A DNA stretch of 64,000 nucleotides from Aquipseudomonas alcaligenes (GTDB taxonomy: Bacteria > Pseudomonadota > Gammaproteobacteria > Pseudomonadales > Pseudomonadaceae), in assembly GCF_003205495.1 (NCBI RefSeq), contig NZ_QJRX01000002.1, positions 310,001 through 374,000 on the forward strand. Reading direction: 5' to 3'. The notes beneath the pieces are model-generated. The model saw nothing but the letters and a program-made list of their open reading frames with translations, made no database searches and was not told where the DNA came from. How positions within the stretch are numbered: position 1 is the stretch's first letter; each line of letters begins with the position of its first letter. This document shows, piece by piece, positions 9,360 to 15,785 of this stretch. Made by a program: the position numbers and the translations under genes.

Positions 9360-10930
9360 CAGTCGATCACCCGTCCTTTCAATGCGAACAACCCCTGCGG
9401 ACGTTTCTGGATGAACAGAATGATCAGCGCGAGGATCAGGATCTTGCCGAGCACGGCGCCGATCTGCGGCTCCAGCAGCTTGTTGGCGATGCCTAAGCCG
9501 AAGGCGGCCATGACGCTGCCGGCCAGCTGGCCGACGCCGCCGAGCACCACCACCAGGAAGGAGTCGATGATGTAGCTCTGGCCCAGGTCCGGGCCGACGT
9601 TGCCGATCTGCGACAGGGCCACGCCACCAAGGCCGGCAATCCCCGAGCCCAAGCCGAAGGCCAGCATGTCCACTCGCCCGGTCGGCACGCCGCAGCAGGC
9701 CGCCATATTGCGGTTCTGCGTCACGGCGCGGACGTTGAGGCCGAGGCGGGTCTTGTTCAGCAGCAGCCAGGTCAGCGCCACCACGAACAGGGCGAAGCCG
9801 ATGATCACCAGGCGGCTGTAGGGCAGTACCAGGTTGGGCAGCACCTGCACGCCGCCGGACAGCCAGCCGGGGTTGGCGACCTCGACGTTCTGCGCGCCGA
9901 AGATCACTCGCACCGCCTGGATCAGGATCAGGCTGATGCCCCAGGTGGCCAGCAGGGTTTCCAGCGGGCGGCCGTAGAGGTGACGGATCACCGTGCGTTC
10001 CAGGGCCATGCCGATGGCTGCGGTGACGAAGAAGGCCACCGGCAGGGCGGCCAGCGGGTAGAGGGCGAGGTATTCCGGGGCCAGGCGCTGGAAGCCCAGC
10101 TGCACCATATAGGTGGTGTAGGCGCCGAGCATCAGCATCTCGCCGTGGGCCATATTGATCACGCCGAGCAGGCCGAAGGTGATGGCCAGACCCAGGGCGG
10201 CGAGCAGCAGGATCGAGCCGAGGCTCAGGCCACTGAAGGCCTGGCCAAGCAGCTCGCCAACCAGCAGGCGGCGCTTGACCTGGGCCAGGCTGGTTTCGGC
10301 GGCGGTGCGTACCGCTGCGTCGGTTTCCACGCCCTCGGCCAGCAGGCCTTCCAGGCGGGTGCGGGCCAGCGGATCGCCGCTCTCGCCGAGCAGGCGCACG
10401 GCGCTCAGGCGCACGGCTGGGTCGGGGTCGACCAGTTGCAGGTTGGCCAGGGCCAGGGCCAGGGCGGCGCGCACGCCGTCGTCCTGTTCGCCGGCGACAC
10501 GGGCGTTGAGCAGTTCCAGCTGCGCCGGCTTGGCGCTCTTCTGCAGCTGCTGGGCGGCGGCCAGGCGCGTGGCCGGCTCCGTGGCGAGCAGTTGCTGGCT
10601 GGCCTGGGCGTTGGCCAGCAGGCCGCGCAGACGGTTGTTCAGGCGCAGCTTCTTCGGCGTGCCGTCGGCAGCTACCGCCGTTTCGGCGGCTTGCCAGCTG
10701 CCATCGACCTCATAGAAGGCGGTCTTGCTGGCATCGACGCCGACGCGGCCCTGCTGCAGGGCATCGAGCAGCGGCTGGCGGGCGGGATCGGGCTGTGCGG
10801 CCCAGCTCTCGAGGAGCTTGGCTTGCTTGGCCGGGTTGGCGGCGACAAAATCATTGGCGTCGCCGGCATGGCTGGTCAACGGCAGCAGCAGCGCCAGTGA
10901 CAGCAGGATTCGGTAAAGGGCAGTGGGCAT
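9359..10930 (-). CDS. urtB: Urea ABC transporter permease UrtB with N-terminal periplasmic extension
   Basis: 523 residues from the ATG at 10930 (AAGGATCC ribosome binding site). Residues 1-20 form a signal peptide ending near SHAGDA. About residues 20-220 are an Ala/Leu-rich helical region with HEAT-like spacing (DPAVRLSAVRLLGESGDPLARTRLEGLL), placed in the periplasm. The remaining ~300 residues are a LivH-type permease with GVINMAHGEMLMLGAYTTYM and the GLGGVALSQIGNVGPDLGQ loop. The long extension is known for proteobacterial UrtB, while LivH itself is about 300 residues. It pairs with UrtC. Confidence 0.93.
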   Translation of the reverse strand: MPTALYRILLSLALLLPLTSHAGDANDFVAANPAKQAKLLESWAAQPDPARQPLLDALQQGRVGVDASKTAFYEVDGSWQAAETAVAADGTPKKLRLNNRLRGLLANAQASQQLLATEPATRLAAAQQLQKSAKPAQLELLNARVAGEQDDGVRAALALALANLQLVDPDPAVRLSAVRLLGESGDPLARTRLEGLLAEGVETDAAVRTAAETSLAQVKRRLLVGELLGQAFSGLSLGSILLLAALGLAITFGLLGVINMAHGEMLMLGAYTTYMVQLGFQRLAPEYLALYPLAALPVAFFVTAAIGMALERTVIRHLYGRPLETLLATWGISLILIQAVRVIFGAQNVEVANPGWLSGGVQVLPNLVLPYSRLVIIGFALFVVALTWLLLNKTRLGLNVRAVTQNRNMAACCGVPTGRVDMLAFGLGSGIAGLGGVALSQIGNVGPDLGQSYIIDSFLVVVLGGVGQLAGSVMAAFGLGIANKLLEPQIGAVLGKILILALIILFIQKRPQGLFALKGRVID

Positions 10931-10961
10931 ACGAAGGATCCTTGGGGTACGCCGGAATATT

Positions 10962-11051
10962 CCCTCTCCCATTGATTGGGGAGGGTTAGGGAGAAGGGGG
11001 GTGTCTGGCGAGCCCTCTCCCCCGGCCCCTCTCCCGCAAGCAGGAGAGGGG
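10962..11051. repeat. CCCTCTCCC-type palindrome doublet (copy 2), between urtA and urtB
   Basis: One hairpin with CCCTCTCCC and imperfect GGGGAGGG arms is followed by TTAGGGAG. It is mirrored by CCCTCTCCCCCGGCCCC leading into a second hairpin ending GGAGAGGGG. It occupies most of the 176-bp gap between urtA and urtB, where a transcript-processing hairpin often limits permease expression relative to the binding protein. Confidence 0.8.
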
Positions 11052-11106
11052 AGGCAGGCCGCAGCCCAGGGGCAATCCGGGAACGGCCTAGCGGACTACT
11101 TAGGGC

Positions 11107-12372
11107 TCAGTTGGACTTCACCGCGTAGTCCGGCTTCTTGTCGTTGCCGGGGATGAAGGGGCTCCACGGCTGCGCGCGCAGCGGGCCCTCGGTCTGCCAG
11201 ACGATGGAGAACTGACCGTCTTCCTGGACTTCGCCGATCATCACCGGCTTGTGCAGGTGGTGGTTGGTCTTGTCCATGGTCAGGGTGTAGCCGCTCGGCG
11301 CGGCGAAGGTCTGGCCGGCCAGGGCTTCGCGCACCTTGTCCACCTCGGTGGTGCCGGCTTTTTCCACGGCCTGGGCCCACATGTTGATGCCGACGTAGGT
11401 GGCTTCCATGGGGTCGTTGGTCACCGCGGTCTGATAGTTCGGCAGGTTCTTGGCCTTGGCGTAGGCCTTCCACTTGTCGACGAACTCGGTGTTGACCGGG
11501 TTATCCACGGACTGGAAGTAGTTCCAGGCGGCCAGCTGGCCGACCAGCGGCTTGGTGTCGATGCCGCGCAGTTCTTCCTCGCCGACCGAGAAGGCCACCA
11601 CCGGGATGTCGGTGGCTTCGATGCCCTGATTGGCCAGTTCCTTGTAGAACGGCACGTTGGAGTCGCCGTTGACGGTGGAGATCACCGCGGTCTTGCCGCC
11701 GGCGGAGAACTTCTTGATGTTGGCGACGATGGTTTGATAGTCGCTATGACCGAAGGGGGTGTAGACCTCTTCGATGTCCTTGTCGGCCACGCCCTTGCTG
11801 TGCAGGAAGGCGCGCAGGATCTTGTTGGTGGTGCGCGGGTAGACGTAGTCGGTACCCAGCAGGAAGAAGCGCTTGGCCTCGCCGCCGTCCTCGCTCATCA
11901 GGTATTCAACCGCCGGGATGGCCTGCTGGTTTGGCGCCGCGCCGGTGTAGAACACGTTCGGCGACATCTCCTCGCCCTCGTACTGCACCGGATAGAACAG
12001 TAGGCCGTTGAGTTCCTCGAACACCGGCAGCACGGACTTGCGCGATACCGAGGTCCAGCAGCCGAAGACCACGTCGACCTTGTCCTGGGTCAGCAGCTGG
12101 CGCGCCTTCTCGGCGAACAGCGGCCAGTTGGAGGCCGGGTCGACCACCACCGGTTCGAGTTGCTTGCCGTTCACACCGCCCTTCGCGTTGATCTCGTCGA
12201 TGGTCATCAACGCCATGTCTTTCAGCGAAGTTTCGGAGATGGCCATGGTGCCGGACAGCGAGTGGAGGATGCCGACCTTGATGGTCTCGGCGGCCTGCAC
12301 GGTCCAGGTCATGCCCATGGCGGCGATGGAAGCGGAAAGGGTGAAGGCCTTGATCAGGCTGCGACGTTGCAT
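11107..12372 (-). CDS. urtA: Urea ABC transporter substrate-binding protein UrtA
   Basis: 421 residues from the ATG at 12372, seven bases after a GGAG site; a GTG six codons earlier is less likely. The N-terminus MQRRSLIKAFTLSASIAAMG has a twin-arginine-like signal (RRSLIKAF), with cleavage expected after VQA near residue 27. The mature protein is a Peripla_BP_5/LivK-type periplasmic receptor. UrtA-specific stretches include VGILHSLSGTMAISETSLKD, VVFGCWTSVSRKSVLPVFEE and LLFYPVQYEGEE. It delivers urea to UrtB/UrtC. Only 14 bp separate it from the upstream gntR-type gene. Confidence 0.95.
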   Translation of the reverse strand: MQRRSLIKAFTLSASIAAMGMTWTVQAAETIKVGILHSLSGTMAISETSLKDMALMTIDEINAKGGVNGKQLEPVVVDPASNWPLFAEKARQLLTQDKVDVVFGCWTSVSRKSVLPVFEELNGLLFYPVQYEGEEMSPNVFYTGAAPNQQAIPAVEYLMSEDGGEAKRFFLLGTDYVYPRTTNKILRAFLHSKGVADKDIEEVYTPFGHSDYQTIVANIKKFSAGGKTAVISTVNGDSNVPFYKELANQGIEATDIPVVAFSVGEEELRGIDTKPLVGQLAAWNYFQSVDNPVNTEFVDKWKAYAKAKNLPNYQTAVTNDPMEATYVGINMWAQAVEKAGTTEVDKVREALAGQTFAAPSGYTLTMDKTNHHLHKPVMIGEVQEDGQFSIVWQTEGPLRAQPWSPFIPGNDKKPDYAVKSN

Positions 12373-12386
12373 AGTGCGATCTCCAT

Positions 12387-13157
12387 TCACGAACTTGAGT
12401 GTTGAACTGCTGGGTTGTTGTTATCTGTTGTGGCAGTGGAACCAAGGTCATCGCGTCCCCCCCGCGCCGCCGGCGCCTTCTGTCGGGCGCTGTGCAGCAT
12501 GTGCAGGGTGATCTTGCGCACTTCCGCCTTGCTCTCTTCGATATGGGTCCTGAGCAATAGCTGTGCCTCTTCGCAACGGCGCGCGAGGATCGCGCCAAGA
12601 ATTCGTCCGTGTTCGTCGTAGGTGGCGGTAATCCGTGGCCGCTGGGTGAAGTCCAGGCGCCTTAGAATGCGGATCTGCTCGGTGACTTCCTGGTGCACGC
12701 GGGCCATCTCGCGATTGCCGCCGGCCTGGACCAGCAGGCAGTGGAACTGCTCGTCGAGCAGGGAAACCGCCTTGCCGTCGTGCAGGCGCTGCTCGGGTTG
12801 CACCAGCCAGGTGCGACCGAGCTGCTGCAGGGCGGGACCCGGCTCGACTTCGGGGCGCTGGCACAGGCGGCGCACCGCCTCCAGTTCCAGCACGATGCGC
12901 AGGTCATAGAGTTCCTCGAAGCGCGCGAAGTCCAGCGGGCTGACCTGCCAGCCGCTGCGAAACTGCACCTGTACCTGGCCCTCGCGCTGCAGGCGGTACA
13001 GCGCCTGGCGCACCGGCGTGCGGCTGGCGGCCATGCGCGCGGCCACCTCGCCCTCGCTGAAGCGATCGCCCGGCAGCAGGCGGAACTCGAAGATGTCCTC
13101 CTTCAGCTGCCGGTAGATGGCATCGGCCAGGCTCGGCGGTGCGCCGCGTCGGGGCAT
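12387..13157 (-). CDS. GntR-family (FCD type) transcriptional regulator of the urea/allophanate operon
   Basis: 256 residues from the ATG at 13157; the upstream open frame is antisense-like coding inside atzF. Residues ~10-70 form the winged helix of GntR proteins (LADAIYRQLKEDIFEFRLLP, SEGEVAARMAASRTPVRQAL). Residues ~90-230 form an all-helical FCD effector domain (YDLRIVLELEAVRRL, EQFHCLLVQAGGNREM, HIEESKAE). The tail of about 30 residues is rich in Gly, Asn and Ser and is not conserved. It starts 4 bp after the atzF stop and ends 14 bp before urtA, so it is cotranscribed with both. A likely operator is at 14972-14991, overlapping the expected start of the atzF message. The ligand is unknown; allophanate, biuret or urea are plausible. 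Confidence 0.85.
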   Translation of the reverse strand: MPRRGAPPSLADAIYRQLKEDIFEFRLLPGDRFSEGEVAARMAASRTPVRQALYRLQREGQVQVQFRSGWQVSPLDFARFEELYDLRIVLELEAVRRLCQRPEVEPGPALQQLGRTWLVQPEQRLHDGKAVSLLDEQFHCLLVQAGGNREMARVHQEVTEQIRILRRLDFTQRPRITATYDEHGRILGAILARRCEEAQLLLRTHIEESKAEVRKITLHMLHSARQKAPAARGGRDDLGSTATTDNNNPAVQHSSS

Positions 13158-13161
13158 GGAC

Positions 13162-14955
13162 TCAGCCCTGCTGGCTGGCGATGAAGGCGCGCCAGCCGCC
13201 GAAGCCGGTGATGTCACGCGCGCCCTCCAGCGCATAGGGTTCGCAGATGAAGCCCTTGACCCAGCGCCCGTCGGCCAGCTGCAGGTTGCCGATGCCCAGC
13301 GGCGGCGGGATCTCGGCGACGAATTCGCCGAAGCGCGCCTGCGGCACGTCCCACAGCTCGACGATGATCTGCGCGCCATCCTCGGCAACCCGCGCCAGGC
13401 CCGGCTTGGGCGGCACGGTGCCGGGCAGGGCGTAGAGGCGGTAATGGGCAGAACTGGTGGTCTGCTCGACCAGCACCGCGTCGCGGCTGGTGAGCTGGAA
13501 GTTCAGCGGCATGCCAGTGAGGTGCGCGCCGACCACGGCTACCCGCACGCTGCCCGGTGCCTGGGCTGGCGTGCCCTGGGGGGAAAGTGCGCGGCCGGTG
13601 GCGCCCAACGGCAGGGCGAGGAAGTCTTGCCAGCGCCGGCCGAGGGCGGCCAGCGCCTGGTCGTGCCAGGCCGGGGCGAGCAGGGTGATGCCGGCCGGCA
13701 AGCCGTCGGCGCGCAAGCCCGCGGGCACGGCCAGGGCGCAGAGGTCGGCGAGGTTGGTGAAGTTGGTGTAGGTGCCGAACTGGCTGTTGAACAGCACCGG
13801 TTCGGCCTGCATCTCGGCCAGGGTGCGAATGGTCGGCGAGGTCGGCACCACCAGGGCGTCGAAGTCGGCCAGGGCCTCGTTGATCCTGCGGCTCAGCTCG
13901 GCGCGGATGTACTCGGCCTTGTAGGCGTCGCAGGCGCTGTATTTCTCGCCGCCCGCCACTATGCCGCGTACCACCGGGTTGATATGCGCGGGGTCGACGC
14001 CCTCGACCGCCACCGTGCGTTCGGCGACCCAGGACCCGTAATAAAGCTGTTCGGCCAGTTCGCGGAAGGGCGCGAAGTCGATCGCCACCAGCTCGGCGCC
14101 CAGCTCACGCAGCTGGCCCAGGGCCTGCTCGAACACGGCCTGGTTTTGCACGTCGCCGAAGAACTCAGGGGCGGTCGGTACGGCCAGACGCGGCCGGGCC
14201 GGCATGCCGACCTTGGCGCTGTTGGGGTTTTCCCTACTGTAGGGATCGGCGGTATCGAAGCCGCCGGCGATGTTGGCCACGGCCTGGGCATCGGCCACGG
14301 TCAGGGCGAACACCGAGATGCAGTCCAGGGTACGGCAGGCCGGTACCAGACCGCGGGTCGACAGCCAGCCCTTAGTCGGCTTGAGCCCGACGATATTGTT
14401 GAAGCCGGCCGGCACGCGGCCGGAGCCGGCGGTGTCGGTACCCAGGGCGAAGGGCACCAGGCCGCGCGCCACCACACTGGCCGAGCCGGAGCTGGAGCCG
14501 CCGCTGACGTAATCCGGATCGAAGCTGTTGGGCACCGCGCCATAGGGCGAGCGGGTGCCGACCAGGCCGGTGGCGAACTGGTCGAGGTTGGTCTTGCCGA
14601 TGACGATGGCGCCGGCGGCGCGCAGGCGGGCGACTACGCAGGCGTCGGCCGCGGCGGTGTAGGCGAACTCGGGGCAGGCGGCGGTGGTTGGCCAGCCGGC
14701 GACGTCGATATTGTCCTTGATGGCGAAGGGCACGCCGTACAGCGGCAGCTTGGCCAGGTCGCCGGCGGCGGCCAGACGCTCGGCCAGCTGCTCGAGCTGG
14801 GCCTGCAGCTGCTGCGCAGAGGCCAGGCTGATCCAGGCGGGATCGCTGTCGCTCAGTTCGGCCAGCAGCTCGGCCAGCACGGCCGGTTGCAGGTGCTGGT
14901 TGCGATAGGCCTGTTGCCAGTCGGTCAGGGTCCAGCCGCGGGTGCTGTGCGACAT
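13162..14955 (-). CDS. atzF: Allophanate hydrolase
   Basis: 597 residues, the AtzF length. It hydrolyses allophanate to ammonia and CO2 in the cytoplasm. The N-terminal amidase-signature domain carries the Ser-cisSer-Lys triad: K80 in AIKDN, S154 in GGSSSGS and S178 in GTDTAGSGR, which from memory line up with K91, S165 and S189 of the Pseudomonas ADP enzyme at a constant offset. The C-terminal ~170 residues form the allophanate-hydrolase tail (VAVVGAHLTGMPLNFQL, GFGGWRAF). Urea carboxylase, the usual source of allophanate, is not present in this window. It is the first gene of a tight atzF-gntR-urtABCDE series behind a sigma-54 promoter. Confidence 0.92.
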   Translation of the reverse strand: MSHSTRGWTLTDWQQAYRNQHLQPAVLAELLAELSDSDPAWISLASAQQLQAQLEQLAERLAAAGDLAKLPLYGVPFAIKDNIDVAGWPTTAACPEFAYTAAADACVVARLRAAGAIVIGKTNLDQFATGLVGTRSPYGAVPNSFDPDYVSGGSSSGSASVVARGLVPFALGTDTAGSGRVPAGFNNIVGLKPTKGWLSTRGLVPACRTLDCISVFALTVADAQAVANIAGGFDTADPYSRENPNSAKVGMPARPRLAVPTAPEFFGDVQNQAVFEQALGQLRELGAELVAIDFAPFRELAEQLYYGSWVAERTVAVEGVDPAHINPVVRGIVAGGEKYSACDAYKAEYIRAELSRRINEALADFDALVVPTSPTIRTLAEMQAEPVLFNSQFGTYTNFTNLADLCALAVPAGLRADGLPAGITLLAPAWHDQALAALGRRWQDFLALPLGATGRALSPQGTPAQAPGSVRVAVVGAHLTGMPLNFQLTSRDAVLVEQTTSSAHYRLYALPGTVPPKPGLARVAEDGAQIIVELWDVPQARFGEFVAEIPPPLGIGNLQLADGRWVKGFICEPYALEGARDITGFGGWRAFIASQQG

Positions 14956-14971
14956 TGCTGCGGATTCCTTC

Positions 14972-14991
14972 TTGTATCCAAGTTGGTATCC
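14972..14991. promoter_or_regulatory. Candidate GntR-type operator upstream of atzF
   Basis: The site contains two direct GTATCC hexamers (14974-14979 and 14986-14991) flanking CCAAGTTGG, itself a 9-base palindrome. It lies about 7-25 bp downstream of the sigma-54 -12 element and just before the atzF ATG at 14955, a position where a bound GntR protein would block transcription. The assignment is inferred from position and from the usual TTGTATNCAA-like taste of FCD regulators. Confidence 0.4.
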
Positions 14992-14995
14992 GCAA

Positions 14996-15012
14996 AGCAG
15001 AAGCTATGCCAG
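14996..15012 (-). promoter_or_regulatory. Sigma-54 promoter of the atzF-gntR-urt operon
   Basis: Read on the minus strand the box is CTGGCATAGCTTCTGCT. The -24 GG (15010-15009) and -12 GC (14998-14997) are separated by exactly ten bases. Against YTGGCAYRN4TTGCW only one position differs. Transcription should begin near 14985, about 30 bp before the ATG of atzF. RpoN with NtrC is the expected nitrogen-limitation control. Confidence 0.75.
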
Positions 15013-15121
15013 TCTGTTAACTGACTGATTTATATGATTTTTATCGTGGTTGATGGCGCGCATGGGAGTCGCGGTTGCCCTCTTTGGGGGCCGCGCGCCC
15101 GGCGCTGGTGCGTGCGGGCGC

Positions 15122-15718
15122 TCAGGGGGCCAGGTAGCCCTTGACCCCGGTGAAGATGATCTGCGCGGCCAGGGCGCAGACGAACAGGCCCATCAGCCGG
15201 CTGAGGATCTGCAGGCCCTGCTGGCCGAGCAGGCGCTCGACCTTGTCGGACAGATAGAGCACCAGGCCTACCGTGACGCTGGCAATGGCGATGGCGGCGA
15301 TGGCGATCAGCTTGTCGTCCCATTCCGGCTGGCTGATGCCCATCACCAGCAGCGCACCGATGGTGCCGGGGCCCACGGTGAGCGGGATGGTCAGCGGCAC
15401 TATGGTGACGTCCTGGTTGACGTTGTCGGCCTGCACTGCCGACTTGCCCTGGGCCATGCCCAGCGCCGAGATGAACAGCACCGAGCCGGCGCCGATGCGG
15501 AAGGCATCGGCGGTGATGCCGAAGATCTCGAAGATGGTCTGGCCGAACAGGTACAGCAGCACGCTGGAGATCAGGGTGCCCAGCGCCACCTTCCAGGCCA
15601 GCCGCTTGCGCTCCCTGGTGCTGTAGCCCGGCGTCAGGCCGATGAAGCAGGACAGCACGAAGAACGGGCTGTAGAGAACCAGCATCTTCAGGTAAATGGT
15701 GAACAGCAAGGACAGCAT
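15122..15718 (-). CDS. MarC-family integral membrane protein (YhgN/NAAT type)
   Basis: 198 residues from the ATG at 15718; ten upstream in-frame codons are possible but not needed. Six hydrophobic segments and the family motifs FVLSCFIGLTPGYS, FRIGAGSVLFISALGMA and the VPLTIPLTVGPGTIGALLV stretch identify the MarC/UPF0056 group, inner-membrane proteins with no settled transport substrate. It lies downstream of retS on the same strand with a 67-bp gap and upstream of the nitrogen locus. The 166 bp between it and atzF contain the sigma-54 promoter for the latter. Confidence 0.85.
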   Translation of the reverse strand: MLSLLFTIYLKMLVLYSPFFVLSCFIGLTPGYSTRERKRLAWKVALGTLISSVLLYLFGQTIFEIFGITADAFRIGAGSVLFISALGMAQGKSAVQADNVNQDVTIVPLTIPLTVGPGTIGALLVMGISQPEWDDKLIAIAAIAIASVTVGLVLYLSDKVERLLGQQGLQILSRLMGLFVCALAAQIIFTGVKGYLAP

Positions 15719-15785
15719 GGGGACGGCTCGCCAGTGGAAGTGCAGCACAGCATAGAGGGCGACGGCCGGAGGCCGCTACCCGGGT

